DNA from: SAR324 cluster bacterium JCVI-SC AAA005 | Lineage (GTDB): Bacteria > SAR324 > NAC60-12 | Assembly: GCA_000224765.2 (NCBI GenBank) | Contig: AGAU01000378.1 | Coordinates: 1 to 36,809, forward strand | Reading direction: 5' to 3' | DNA: 36,809 bases | Part shown: positions 9,169-17,973 of the stretch, piece by piece | How the letters are laid out: every line of letters starts with the position of its first letter | Position numbering within the stretch: position 1 is the stretch's first letter | Translations under genes and position numbers: made by a program | The notes under the pieces: model-generated | What the model saw: the letters and a program-made list of their open reading frames with translations, nothing else | Databases searched by the model: none | What the model was told of the DNA's origin: nothing

Positions 9169-10182
9169 ATGGCACACATCGCCATCAACGGCTTAGGCAG
9201 AATTGGCAAACTTTTACTCAGGGCACTCATTCATCAGGAAGTGCAACCCCACGAGATTAGCTTGCTCAATGATGCTGTAGGCAGTCCTGAACTGCACGCA
9301 CACCTGCTAGAATTCGACACTGTTCATGGGCGCTGGAGCGCAGGAATCTCCTTTGATTCAAAAAGTATCATTGTTGATGATCGAAAGATCCCAATGCTGG
9401 CGGTTGAAAGGATTGATCAGCTACCTCTGAAAGAAGCGGGCATTGATCTGGTTATTGATTGCACAGGTTTTTTCAAGACACCGGAGCGAGTGCAGCCGTA
9501 TTTTCGGGCAGGAGTCAAAAAGGTATTGGTCTCTGCCCCTATCAAGAGTGAACCAGCCCTCAACCTGGTCTATGGGATAAATCATCATCTGTATGATCCT
9601 TTGCAGCATCATTTGATTACAGCAGCCAGTTGCACAACCAATTGTCTGGCTCCAGTCGTTAAGGTTCTCCATGAGGAGATCGGCATTCAGCATGGATCAA
9701 TCACAACCATTCATAATGTGACCAACACGCAGACCATTGTGGATCGCCCTGTCAAGGACTTACGACGGGCTCGCTCGGCATTGAACTCACTAATCCCAAC
9801 GACAACAGGTTCTGCGACGGCGATCACTCTGATTTATCCTGATCTAAATGGACGCTTGAACGGTCACGCAGTTCGAGTACCTCTGCTGAATGCATCGCTG
9901 ACAGATTGTGTTTTTGAACTGAAGCGTCCCACCACGGTCGGGGAGGTGAATCAACTCTTTGAAACCTATGCCAATGGTTCGTTGCAGGGGATCCTCGGAT
10001 TCGAACGACGCCCACTGGTTTCTACAGATTACGTTAATGATCCCCGTTCGTCGATCATTGATGGAATCTCTACGATGGTGGTGAATGGTACTCAAGTGAA
10101 GGTCTATGCCTGGTATGATAACGAGTGGGGCTACGTGATGCGGATGGCCGATTTAACAAAAATGATTCTCAACCAACTGTAG
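9169..10182 (+). CDS. gap: Glyceraldehyde-3-phosphate dehydrogenase, ArsJ-associated type
   Basis: The product is 337 aa, a full-length GAPDH. It has the NAD-binding INGLGRIGKLLLRAL at the N-terminus, the active-site ASCTTNCLAP with catalytic Cys155, the partner His182 in ITTIHNVTNTQTIVD, and the C-terminal YAWYDNEWGYVMRM. In ArsJ operons a dedicated GAPDH uses arsenate in place of phosphate to make 1-arseno-3-phosphoglycerate, which ArsJ exports. The reading HNVTNTQ in place of the glycolytic HAYTATQ, and the position between an ArsR gene and arsJ, make that role likely, though glycolytic activity is not excluded. The gene is followed directly by arsJ. Confidence 0.93.
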   Translation: MAHIAINGLGRIGKLLLRALIHQEVQPHEISLLNDAVGSPELHAHLLEFDTVHGRWSAGISFDSKSIIVDDRKIPMLAVERIDQLPLKEAGIDLVIDCTGFFKTPERVQPYFRAGVKKVLVSAPIKSEPALNLVYGINHHLYDPLQHHLITAASCTTNCLAPVVKVLHEEIGIQHGSITTIHNVTNTQTIVDRPVKDLRRARSALNSLIPTTTGSATAITLIYPDLNGRLNGHAVRVPLLNASLTDCVFELKRPTTVGEVNQLFETYANGSLQGILGFERRPLVSTDYVNDPRSSIIDGISTMVVNGTQVKVYAWYDNEWGYVMRMADLTKMILNQL

Positions 10183-10184
10183 TG

Positions 10185-11465
10185 ATGAATGCTGAAATAG
10201 GCTCGAACTCAAAAGGATTTATCGCCTACTTGGCGGTCACTGCAGCCTATTGGTCATTCATGCTGACTGATGGTGCTCTGCGGATGTTGGTCCTGTTGCA
10301 TTTTCACACCCTTGGGTTTTCGCCGATTCAATTAGCCTATCTGTTTGTTCTCTACGAAGTCGCTGGTATGGTTACCAACCTCTCTGGAGGTTGGGTGGCC
10401 GCCCGTTTTGGACTCACGAGCACGCTATTTGTGGGACTTGGTATGCAGGTATTGGCTTTGTGTGCCCTCACCCAATTAGATCCGGGTTGGACGGTCAACC
10501 TCTCGGTGGTGTTTGTGATGTTGGTTCAGGGAGCTAGTGGTGTCGCCAAGGATCTAACCAAGATGTCTTCCAAGTCAGCAGTGAAGCTGCTGGCACCCAA
10601 GGAGGATGGCCGTTTGTTTCGCTGGGTGGCGCTGTTGACGGGTTCGAAGAATGTGGTGAAGGGCTGCGGCTTCCTGTTGGGTGCTGGCTTGTTGGCTTCC
10701 GTTGGTTTCCTCTGGTCGATTGTCGGCATGGCGTCTGTACTGGGTTTGATTTTAATGACTCTGCTCCTCTTCATGCCACCTGGACTACCCAAGGGCAGAA
10801 AGAAAGCGAAGTTCTCCGAGGTTTTCTCAAAGTCCCATAACGTGAATTGGCTCTCGGCTGCACGGATCTTTCTTTTTGGAGCCCGAGATGTTTGGTTTGT
10901 TGTGGGGATCCCGATATATTTCTATGCAGTTCTGTCAGATGGTAGCGAAGCTGGCAACTACAAGGCCTTTTTCCTCATTGGGACCTTTATGTCATTCTGG
11001 ATTATACTCTATGGAGTGGTTCAAACGATGGTTCCCAAGTTGTTGCAGGCTGACTCCCACTCAGAACAGGAACTGGTTGGCGCTACCCGAAACTGGGGGT
11101 CGATCCTCTTTTTGGTCTTAGTGACTCTTGCCATTACGAGCTTTTTTTTAAAGGAAAACTCCTCCTGGCTGACCCAAATTTTAGTAGGTGGACTTGCCAT
11201 TTTTGGAGCAGTCTTTGCGGTTAATTCTGCGCTCCACTCCTACCTTATTCTTGCCTTTACTCAAAGCGAACGAGTGACCATGGATGTGGGTTTTTACTAC
11301 ATGGCCAATGCTGCTGGACGTTTGCTGGGAACACTTCTCTCCGGTTGGACCTATCAAATTGTTGGACTCGTTGGGTGCCTGACAACCGCAACGCTGATGG
11401 TGGGAGTCAGTGTGCTAGCAACCATCCGGTTGAATTCGGGATACAAGCCCCAGGCTGTCAGCTGA
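10185..11465 (+). CDS. arsJ: ArsJ organoarsenical (1-arseno-3-phosphoglycerate) efflux permease
   Basis: The product is a 426-aa major-facilitator protein with about 12 hydrophobic segments. The N-terminal block matches ArsJ as I know it: AAYWSFMLTDGALRMLVLLH, FSPIQLAYLFVLYEVAGM and TNLSGGWVAARFGL. ArsJ exports the unstable arseno-ester made by the neighbouring GAPDH; after export the ester hydrolyses, giving net arsenate extrusion without reduction to arsenite. The ATG at 10185 lies two bases after the GAPDH stop; a longer in-frame start inside the GAPDH gene would add a non-hydrophobic N-terminus and is rejected. The stop TGA overlaps the mobBA ATG (TGATG), so the two are translationally coupled. 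Confidence 0.93.
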   Translation: MNAEIGSNSKGFIAYLAVTAAYWSFMLTDGALRMLVLLHFHTLGFSPIQLAYLFVLYEVAGMVTNLSGGWVAARFGLTSTLFVGLGMQVLALCALTQLDPGWTVNLSVVFVMLVQGASGVAKDLTKMSSKSAVKLLAPKEDGRLFRWVALLTGSKNVVKGCGFLLGAGLLASVGFLWSIVGMASVLGLILMTLLLFMPPGLPKGRKKAKFSEVFSKSHNVNWLSAARIFLFGARDVWFVVGIPIYFYAVLSDGSEAGNYKAFFLIGTFMSFWIILYGVVQTMVPKLLQADSHSEQELVGATRNWGSILFLVLVTLAITSFFLKENSSWLTQILVGGLAIFGAVFAVNSALHSYLILAFTQSERVTMDVGFYYMANAAGRLLGTLLSGWTYQIVGLVGCLTTATLMVGVSVLATIRLNSGYKPQAVS

Positions 11466-12634
11466 TGGAACCTGTTACCGCCTCACCATTCACTCCCTCC
11501 CTGGCTTTTTGTGGCTATTCGGGTTCTGGCAAGACCGAGTTGTTGCTCCAATGTTTGAAATTACTAAAAGCAGGTGGATTTTCACCGGCTGTGCTCAAAA
11601 GCTCTTCGGAAGTTCACGCCCTAATTACCAGCAAGGATAGCCAAAGATTTTTTGATGAAGGAGCTGCTGGTGTCGGTTTTGTTGATCCCACTCAGACTCT
11701 TCTGCATTTATCTGGAAGTGACTTCTTTCAAGGATCTGTAGCCCCAGAAGTTCAGCTCCGACGCCAAGTTTCCTTCGATATTTTACTACGCGAAGGGGGT
11801 AAGCAATCAAGTGACTGGAAGGTGGTTTGTCTTCACCCCAGCCAGGGAATTCCTGTGCTGGACAACTCAAGAGTTCTTGCACTTTGGGCTGGAGTTCCCG
11901 GTTCAACAAATCCAGCATTGTTAGCTCGGTTGAAAATTCCCTGCTTTGGCCTGGGAGAAGAAATCAAACTACTGGATCATTGCCTCGAAAAACTCCGAGC
12001 AATGCGAAGGCAACAAACACTCAAGGCTGCTGTCCTCGTCGGAGGACAATCCACTAGGATGGGCCACCCAAAAGCTTGGATGCAAATCGACGGCAGACCG
12101 ATGGCTTTAAAATTAGCTCATCTACTAGAAGAATTATTGGGAGTGGGTAGCGTCGTCTTTGGAGGGGGCCTGTCTCTTATTCCAAAGGATTGGTCTATCT
12201 CCAATCATCAAGAACTTAAGCGTTATGCTGTGATCCCAGATCGAGTGCAAGGCTTTGGCCCTTGGGGTGGACTGCTCGGGCTGTGGGAATCAGAACCAAA
12301 CACAACCTGGCTGGTAGTTGGGTGCGATTATCCAAGGTTACATCTTGAGGCACTGGAGTGGTTGTTGTCGCAAAGAGATCCCCTTCGACTAGCTACCTTG
12401 GCTCGTCATGAGATTGGCCCTTTGGAAACCATGATTGGTGTCTACGAACCAGGTTTCCGTTATCTGCTAGAAGCTACGTGGCTAGATGGAGGGAAGCAGA
12501 TCAATCGGAGAATGCAGCAATGGCCGCTAAATATTTTGAAAGTGCCTGAACACTTGAAGATTTGCTGGCAAGGAATCAACACTCCTGCAGACTTAGAGCA
12601 ATTGATTCAACAGTCATCCACACAACAACAGTAG
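11465..12634 (+). CDS. mobBA: Fused MobB-MobA: molybdopterin-guanine dinucleotide biosynthesis protein
   Basis: The product is 389 aa. Residues 1-180 form a MobB-like P-loop domain (GYSGSGKTELL at about 17-27). From about 188 it is MobA: AAVLVGGQSTRMGHPKAWMQ carries the GTP-binding LxGGxxxRMGxxK signature, and VVGCDYPRL holds the metal-binding Asp. MobA attaches GMP to Mo-molybdopterin to give the MGD cofactor of DMSO-reductase-family enzymes; MobB is an accessory GTPase. Each half is near the usual length of the separate protein. The ATG overlaps the arsJ stop by one base. MGD enzymes include arsenite oxidase and respiratory arsenate reductase, but none is visible here, so a link to arsenic is inference. 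Confidence 0.88.
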   Translation: MEPVTASPFTPSLAFCGYSGSGKTELLLQCLKLLKAGGFSPAVLKSSSEVHALITSKDSQRFFDEGAAGVGFVDPTQTLLHLSGSDFFQGSVAPEVQLRRQVSFDILLREGGKQSSDWKVVCLHPSQGIPVLDNSRVLALWAGVPGSTNPALLARLKIPCFGLGEEIKLLDHCLEKLRAMRRQQTLKAAVLVGGQSTRMGHPKAWMQIDGRPMALKLAHLLEELLGVGSVVFGGGLSLIPKDWSISNHQELKRYAVIPDRVQGFGPWGGLLGLWESEPNTTWLVVGCDYPRLHLEALEWLLSQRDPLRLATLARHEIGPLETMIGVYEPGFRYLLEATWLDGGKQINRRMQQWPLNILKVPEHLKICWQGINTPADLEQLIQQSSTQQQ

Positions 12635-12653
12635 CTGTGAGTTTACTCAAAGA

Positions 12654-13703
12654 ATGACGATAGAAACTCTCTTCCTGTTGAGTAGCGGGCTATTTCTCGG
12701 CTGGTCGCTGGGAGCTAATGACGCTGGCAATGTCTTTGGGACAGCAGTCGGTAGTCGAATGATCCGTTTTTCAACAGCTGTGGTGGTTTGTAGCATTTTT
12801 ATGGTTCTCGGAGCTGTCTGGAGTGGGGAAGGTGTTTCGAGGGGGTTGGTCGAATTGAGTTCAGTGAGTGTGCTTGGTGGGGCGTTCATGGTTGCCCTGG
12901 CTGCAGCGATCGCTGTTTTCCTGATGATTCGAACTGGAATTCAGGTTTCGACAACACAGGCGTTGATTGGATCTTTGCTGGGTTGGAATGCCTTTGCAGG
13001 AGTTGCAACAGATATCACTGTTTTTTTGCAAGTTGTTTCCACCTGGGTACTTGGACCTCTGCTGGCCGCAGCGATGGCGATGGCAATGATGTGGATAGTA
13101 AAGTTGATCTTGCGAAATAGTCGAATTGGGTTGATTCGTCTGGATGGCTATACGCGGCTTGCCTTACTCGGTTCTGGAGCGCTGGGTGCGTATAGCCTGG
13201 GCGCTAACAACATTGCAAACGTCGTTGCGGTCTTTTTACCATCGCAGCCTTTCCCTGCTCTTAGCTGGCAGGGCTTTGAAAGCTCACCAACCCAGCTATT
13301 GCTACTGGTTGGAGGGATGGCGATGGCCTCTGGAGTGTTGACCTACTCCAGAAGGACAATTGAATTGGTTGGATCTGGCCTGGCAAATCTGTCACCTTTG
13401 GCTGCCTGGATTTGTGTCAGTGCCCATTCAATAGTCTTGCTGCTTTTTGCTTCAGCTAGTTTGAAAGCTTGGCTTCAGTCAAAAGGTCTACCATCACTGC
13501 CCTTAGTGCCTGTCTCTAGTTCTCAGGCAATACTTGGAGCAATACTGGGTGTCGGTTTGTTACGTGGTGGGCGGGACATCAATTGGGGGAGAGTCGGAAG
13601 AGTAGCCCTGGGCTGGTTAATTACACCGTTGGTAGCAAGTCTGCTTTGCTTTTTGGGCCTCTTCATTCTCCAGAATGTGTTTTCCCTGCGGGTTGTCAAC
13701 TAG
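12654..13703 (+). CDS. pit: PiT-family inorganic phosphate transporter
   Basis: The product is 349 aa and highly hydrophobic. Both family repeats are present: LGWSLGANDAGNVFGTAVGS near the N-terminus and GAYSLGANNIANVVAVFL near residue 180. PiT proteins carry metal-phosphate with protons or Na+ across the inner membrane and can also take up arsenate. The gene begins 19 bases after mobBA on the same strand, so it is probably the last gene of the arsenic operon. Its stop overlaps the stop of the converging PhoU-like gene within CTAG (13700-13703). The ribosome-binding site is weak. Confidence 0.92.
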   Translation: MTIETLFLLSSGLFLGWSLGANDAGNVFGTAVGSRMIRFSTAVVVCSIFMVLGAVWSGEGVSRGLVELSSVSVLGGAFMVALAAAIAVFLMIRTGIQVSTTQALIGSLLGWNAFAGVATDITVFLQVVSTWVLGPLLAAAMAMAMMWIVKLILRNSRIGLIRLDGYTRLALLGSGALGAYSLGANNIANVVAVFLPSQPFPALSWQGFESSPTQLLLLVGGMAMASGVLTYSRRTIELVGSGLANLSPLAAWICVSAHSIVLLLFASASLKAWLQSKGLPSLPLVPVSSSQAILGAILGVGLLRGGRDINWGRVGRVALGWLITPLVASLLCFLGLFILQNVFSLRVVN

Positions 13704-14353
13704 GCGATTCTTTTGGTGGCAATCAGCAGTACTTCATCCGCTACATCTTCTGCTAGATCAGAAATTCCTCCCAGTCGCTGAAGCATGGCCTTGTACTGGA
13801 ACTGGCGCGCTAATTCCAGCGAATCATCTCTAAACACTCGAACCAATAACTGCTGTTCCACTCGATCCACCTCACTTTCTTGACGGGCGACTTCTTCGGC
13901 ATGACGAGGCACGGAGCGAAGATCTGAGAAGAGTGAGTCTACAGTGGCGCTCAACGCACGGAGACAACTATGGGTCTTGTGAAACATCAATACTAGGGAG
14001 GCTCGGAAATCATTGGGGAGTGGGGGAAGCTCCAGTAGTAGCTCTTTAAGGGAATGACGACACTGTCCTGGAATACGATCGAGCTTAGTCAGTAGGCGCA
14101 GCACATCATCTCTAGAATCAGGCATCAGCGCTTCCCGCGGGAGCAATTGCTGAATTTGACGCTGCAAGTCGTCCAACTCGGACTCCAGACGGTCCACCTC
14201 TTGGGCTCGCTGCTCACACTCTGCGAGGTTACCGTCCAGGTAGGCGGTCAAGGCCTCTCGATGATGAAGAGCCAGATCTTTTAAGTTCCTCAATAGAAAC
14301 CTGATCAGGTCCTCAACTTGTTGCTGCTTGCGAAATAGGGAGAGCGTCAACAT
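13700..14353 (-). CDS. PhoU-like DUF47 protein, probable regulator of PiT
   Basis: The product is 217 aa, soluble and almost entirely helical, rich in Glu, Arg and Leu (HREALTAYLDGNLAECEQR, QESEVDRVEQQLLVRVF). It matches the TIGR00153/DUF47 PhoU-like family, which normally sits next to pit genes and is thought to modulate phosphate uptake. The ATG at 14353 begins two bases after the phnE stop; an upstream in-frame start at 14392 lies inside phnE and is less likely. It is therefore the last gene of the phn-type operon on the minus strand, while its expected partner pit is the last gene of the opposing operon. Confidence 0.82.
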   Translation of the reverse strand: MLTLSLFRKQQQVEDLIRFLLRNLKDLALHHREALTAYLDGNLAECEQRAQEVDRLESELDDLQRQIQQLLPREALMPDSRDDVLRLLTKLDRIPGQCRHSLKELLLELPPLPNDFRASLVLMFHKTHSCLRALSATVDSLFSDLRSVPRHAEEVARQESEVDRVEQQLLVRVFRDDSLELARQFQYKAMLQRLGGISDLAEDVADEVLLIATKRIA

Positions 14354-14355
14354 GC

Positions 14356-15171
14356 TTAGATGATCGCATGGCGGGCTTTGGCAGAGAGCCACTCACTGAA
14401 GAGCACAGTCAGGAAAATCATCAGTAGAATCAAGGTCACTTGAGGCCAGGCTAGAATGTTCAGAGATGCCTGAAGCTGCAGTCCGATCCCTCCAGCTCCG
14501 ACCAATCCTAAGACCGTGGATTCACGGATGTTGATGTCCCAGCGGAACACAGACACACCAACAAAGGTAGGAAGAATTTGTGGAACGATGCCATAGGCAA
14601 TCACTTGGGAACGGCTGGCTCCTGTTGTCTTGATTGCCTCTACCTGGTTTTCATCAATCTCTTCAATGGCCTCATAGAGTAGTTTGGCAACAAAGCCAAT
14701 GGATCGTAGGGCAATCGCAATGATTCCGGCAAGTACCCCAGGTCCTAGGATAGAGACCAACAACAGGGACCAGATCAGTGAATTAATGGATCGCGATGAA
14801 ACGATGACTAGTAGGGCAATTGGTCGCAGGAGTGTGGGGCTGGGCGAAGTGTTGCGTGCTGCGAGGAAAGCCACAGGCACAGCTAGAACTAGGGCCAGCA
14901 GAGTGCCGAGAGTAGCGATATTCAGAGTGTCCCATAGAGGAACCCAGAGCTTGTCGATGTATTCCCACCTTGGTGGGACCATCCTGGAGCCGATATCTGC
15001 GGCAATGGTTGGGGCATCCAGCACAAAGAACCATTCGGTCTTCTCTGAAACCAGTTGCCAGCACCAGACAAACAGCGCAGTACCAAAAAACCAAATTGCC
15101 CAGTGAGTCAACTGTGTCTTGCGGTCGCGATGCTTCCAGATCTTTTCTTGGGAGTTCATTTCAACAGGCAT
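14356..15171 (-). CDS. phnE: PhnE-type ABC permease (second copy)
   Basis: The product is about 271 aa with roughly six membrane segments. The permease signature EAIKTTGASRSQVIAYGIVP is followed by FRWDINIRESTVLGLVGAGG and IGLQLQ, characteristic of phosphonate/phosphite/phosphate PhnE permeases. The ATG at 15171 overlaps the stop of the preceding phnE in TGATG; a GTG at 15174 or an ATG at 15159 are alternatives. Two PhnE subunits in a row suggest a heterodimeric channel fed by the PhnD protein and powered by PhnC. Confidence 0.9.
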   Translation of the reverse strand: MPVEMNSQEKIWKHRDRKTQLTHWAIWFFGTALFVWCWQLVSEKTEWFFVLDAPTIAADIGSRMVPPRWEYIDKLWVPLWDTLNIATLGTLLALVLAVPVAFLAARNTSPSPTLLRPIALLVIVSSRSINSLIWSLLLVSILGPGVLAGIIAIALRSIGFVAKLLYEAIEEIDENQVEAIKTTGASRSQVIAYGIVPQILPTFVGVSVFRWDINIRESTVLGLVGAGGIGLQLQASLNILAWPQVTLILLMIFLTVLFSEWLSAKARHAII

Positions 15172-15965
15172 CACTGAACTCGCTTGCGAATCGCACTAGA
15201 TGAATACTCGGCAAACATCACGATTCCAATGATTAAGATCAGGATAGCTGCGGCAGTATCGAATTCGTAGCGGTCAAACGCGGTGTTCAGAGTAGCTCCG
15301 ATTCCTCCAGCTCCAACAAGGCCGACAACAGCTGATTCTCGAAAGTTGATGTCGAGCCGATAGAGTGAGAGTCCAATCAGACGAGGCATCACCTGCGGTT
15401 GAATACCGTAGTTCAACCACTGCCACCAGCGGGCTCCCGTCGAACGAACAGCTTCGCCTTGTCCAGGATCAATGTTCTCAATGGCTTCAGCAAGCAGTTT
15501 TGCCAAAAATCCAATGGTCGCAAAAGAGATTGTTAGTACACCGGCAAAGGGTCCAAACCCAAAGATTGCTACAAATAGGATGGCTATGATGACTTCTTGG
15601 AAGGTCCGGGAGAGTGTAATGATCGCTCGGCAGAAAAGATAGATGGGTAAAGGAGCAAGGTTGCGGGAAGCTCCAAGGGCAATCGGGATTGAAATAATAA
15701 TACCAATTACTGTAGAGACTACCGTCATCACCAAGCTCTCTGCTAACCCCTCAGAGATGTCAGTCCAGCGCTCAGTGAAGTTGGGTTGGGCAAATGCTGC
15801 GAAAAATTGTAGTCCCCGATCCAATCCTGCATAGATTCTCATCCAGTTGACTTCTACAGAGCCAAGCGCTAGCAGCATGTAGAGTAAGACTCCAATTGTG
15901 ATCCCCCAACGGAGTTTAGGATTTTCAATGAATGGTTTTGGTCTCCAGGTCCTTGAAGCATTCAT
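15171..15965 (-). CDS. phnE: PhnE-type ABC permease (first copy)
   Basis: The product is 264 aa. It has an N-terminal membrane helix, a periplasmic stretch (MRIYAGLDRGLQFF) and the permease core from SLVMTVVSTVIGIIISIPIA. The EAA motif reads EAVRSTGARWWQWLNYGIQP, then YRLDINFRESAVVGLVGAGG. It is homologous to the downstream copy but clearly diverged. The start codon overlaps the phnC stop by one base (TGATG arrangement), so translation is coupled. The predicted role is inner-membrane uptake of a phosphorus or related oxyanion. Confidence 0.9.
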   Translation of the reverse strand: MNASRTWRPKPFIENPKLRWGITIGVLLYMLLALGSVEVNWMRIYAGLDRGLQFFAAFAQPNFTERWTDISEGLAESLVMTVVSTVIGIIISIPIALGASRNLAPLPIYLFCRAIITLSRTFQEVIIAILFVAIFGFGPFAGVLTISFATIGFLAKLLAEAIENIDPGQGEAVRSTGARWWQWLNYGIQPQVMPRLIGLSLYRLDINFRESAVVGLVGAGGIGATLNTAFDRYEFDTAAAILILIIGIVMFAEYSSSAIRKRVQ

Positions 15966-16774
15966 CAGAGGTTCTCCTCAAGATCACCAATGTCTCGCTC
16001 AGACTCGCTGCTCTGTTGTTTGCGAACTGCTGTCCAGTCTTCCTCTCCATAGATCTGTGTCAGTACATCTGAAGTCAGACCTTCTGGATTACCGTCATAG
16101 ACGATCGAGCCAGCCTGCAGACCCACGATGCGCTGTGCAAACATCTGGGCCAGCGCCACATCATGGATATTAATGATCGCTGCAAGCTTGCGTTCGGTGC
16201 AGAGTTCTGTAATCAACCGCATGATCTGTCGGGAAGTTTTGGGATCAAGGCTTGCCGTGGGTTCATCCACCAGCAGCAACTCCGGTTTCTGAATCAGAGC
16301 CCGGGCAATGCCCACTCTTTGTCGTTGCCCACCAGAAAGCTCATCGGCACGTTTGTCTGCCATTGGTTCTAAGCCGACACGGTCCAGCAGTGAAAAAGCC
16401 GTGTCAATATCTGACTGCGGGAAGCGACGGAAGTAGCTGGCCCAAAATCCAACGTAACCCAATCGACCGGAGAGCACGTTTTCCATCACACTAAGTCGTT
16501 CTACCAAAGCATATTCCTGAAAAATCATTCCAATTTTTCGACGGACCCTGCGCAGACCACTACTTCGCAAGTGGGTTAGACTCTCTCCTTCCAGTAGGAC
16601 GTCTCCTGAGGTGGGTTCGACGAGTCGATTGATGCAGCGAATCAATGTAGACTTGCCAGCTCCAGAAGGGCCAATCAAGGCAAGAACCTGCCCAGCTGGA
16701 ACCGTTAGGTCGACTTCCTTGAGGGCGCGGTCTCCAGTGCGATACTTTTTGCCTAGTTTCTTCAATTCAAGCAT
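15965..16774 (-). CDS. phnC: PhnC-type ABC transporter ATP-binding protein
   Basis: The product is 269 aa, close to the family length. It contains Walker [10 protein letters not shown], the Q-loop region [20 protein letters not shown], the ABC signature [15 protein letters not shown], Walker [13 protein letters not shown] and the switch His in [30 protein letters not shown] matches PhnC-type ATPases. It energises uptake by the two PhnE subunits. It lies 48 bases downstream of the phnD gene in the same operon. Confidence 0.92.
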   Translation of the reverse strand: MLELKKLGKKYRTGDRALKEVDLTVPAGQVLALIGPSGAGKSTLIRCINRLVEPTSGDVLLEGESLTHLRSSGLRRVRRKIGMIFQEYALVERLSVMENVLSGRLGYVGFWASYFRRFPQSDIDTAFSLLDRVGLEPMADKRADELSGGQRQRVGIARALIQKPELLLVDEPTASLDPKTSRQIMRLITELCTERKLAAIINIHDVALAQMFAQRIVGLQAGSIVYDGNPEGLTSDVLTQIYGEEDWTAVRKQQSSESERDIGDLEENL

Positions 16775-16822
16775 GAAAAATCTACGAAGGGGTCCGCTCC
16801 TAAGGGAACGGACAGAGATAAG

Positions 16823-17818
16823 TTACTTGCAGGCGTAGGAAACGTTATTGGCTTTGTCGATCGTACGGATCACAGCCCAATGCTCTTTGTAGGTAATTGG
16901 CAAAAACTTACCTTCGTTGGACTTCTCAAATTCAACTTTTAAGCTGGTTGGTGTACCGTCTGGCTTGTCCCACTCAAAGCTGGAGAAGGCTTCCCGAACT
17001 TTCTTGGCCACATCCGGATGCAGGTTGTGAACATGTCCAAATCCAGTGGTCGGGAAAGTCTGAGACTTATAGATCGTAATCACATCCTCAGCCTTAATCA
17101 CATCTCGTGAGATCATTCTTGATTTCACTGAGTTGGCGATGGAAGCTGCATCATAGTCCTTGTTGGCTACACCAAGAATCGAGTTGTCGTGCTTTCCAGA
17201 GAAGGAAGGCTCAAAATCACGCTCAGGAAGCATGTTAAACTCGGCCTTCAAGATCGCAGAAGGCGCCTTAAATCCAGAGTTGGATGTCGGAGAGGTGAAC
17301 GCGAGGTTACGACCCTTGATGTCTTCGACCTTGTTGATTCCACTGCCTGGATAAGTGATGATCTCCATCTCGTAGCCGAAGTTTCCGTCGAGACTGGCCA
17401 TGATCATGAAGGGTGCAAAGCCAGCACAGTTGACAGCTAATGGATTGGAGCCGGTATTGAATCCGGCTACGTGTATGCGTCCAGAGCGCATGGCTTCGAT
17501 TTGAGCTGCATTGGACTGAATAATGAAGTACCTAACCTTTTTGCCCGTCACTTCTTCCATGTGTGTAATGAAATCTGCCCAGGCAGTCTTGTACACAGCA
17601 GGATCTTCAACAGGTGTGTAAACAAAATTCAAAGTGTCTGGGTTGACCCATTCACTGGGATCTGTAGGGGCGTCAGCCACTAGGTCACCGTCACGGTCAC
17701 AGAAACGGCTGTCCAGAGTTCCTCGTGGACACTCCTGGGCCATCAGAGTTCCAGCGGTCAGTAACGACACACCCAAAATACCTGCAGAACGCAGCAAGCT
17801 TTTCAATCTCTTGAACAT
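16823..17818 (-). CDS. phnD: PhnD-type phosphate/phosphite/phosphonate-class periplasmic binding protein
   Basis: The product is 331 aa. The ATG at 17818 is chosen because a strong GGAGGAA precedes it (17827-17821) and it opens a clean signal peptide (KRLKSLLRSAG, hydrophobic core, LMAQE); an ATG at 17929 would add 37 implausible residues. The mature protein starts with a short cysteine pair and an acidic DRDGDLVAD segment, then the PhnD fold: NFVYTPVEDPAVYKTAWADF, AGFNTGSNPLAVNC and GRNLAFTSPTSNSGFKAPSA. PhnD relatives bind phosphonates, phosphite, phosphate or, in AioX, arsenite. No C-P lyase or phosphite dehydrogenase is present, and the neighbours handle arsenate and phosphate, so a phosphonate ligand should not be assumed. 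Confidence 0.88.
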   Translation of the reverse strand: MFKRLKSLLRSAGILGVSLLTAGTLMAQECPRGTLDSRFCDRDGDLVADAPTDPSEWVNPDTLNFVYTPVEDPAVYKTAWADFITHMEEVTGKKVRYFIIQSNAAQIEAMRSGRIHVAGFNTGSNPLAVNCAGFAPFMIMASLDGNFGYEMEIITYPGSGINKVEDIKGRNLAFTSPTSNSGFKAPSAILKAEFNMLPERDFEPSFSGKHDNSILGVANKDYDAASIANSVKSRMISRDVIKAEDVITIYKSQTFPTTGFGHVHNLHPDVAKKVREAFSSFEWDKPDGTPTSLKVEFEKSNEGKFLPITYKEHWAVIRTIDKANNVSYACK

Positions 17819-17973
17819 GTTTCCTCCACGGAAGTTCTTCAGTTTTTTCAATGGCAACGACGACGGACCAGTAATCCACTGACTTGCCAAAGACAACAGG
17901 AGACAGAAAAATGTGATGATTTGATTCACGTTTCAAGCTATTCCTCCACATTCAATCTCGCTATTACTACTCA

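Noticed and set aside
10125..10184. Longer arsJ start inside the GAPDH gene
   Set aside because: It would add a polar stretch translated from GAPDH coding sequence in another frame; the ATG at 10185 gives the normal ArsJ N-terminus.
14356..17818. Phosphonate degradation locus
   Set aside because: Only transport genes are present; no C-P lyase, phosphonatase or phosphite dehydrogenase gene was seen, so only transporter-family membership is claimed.
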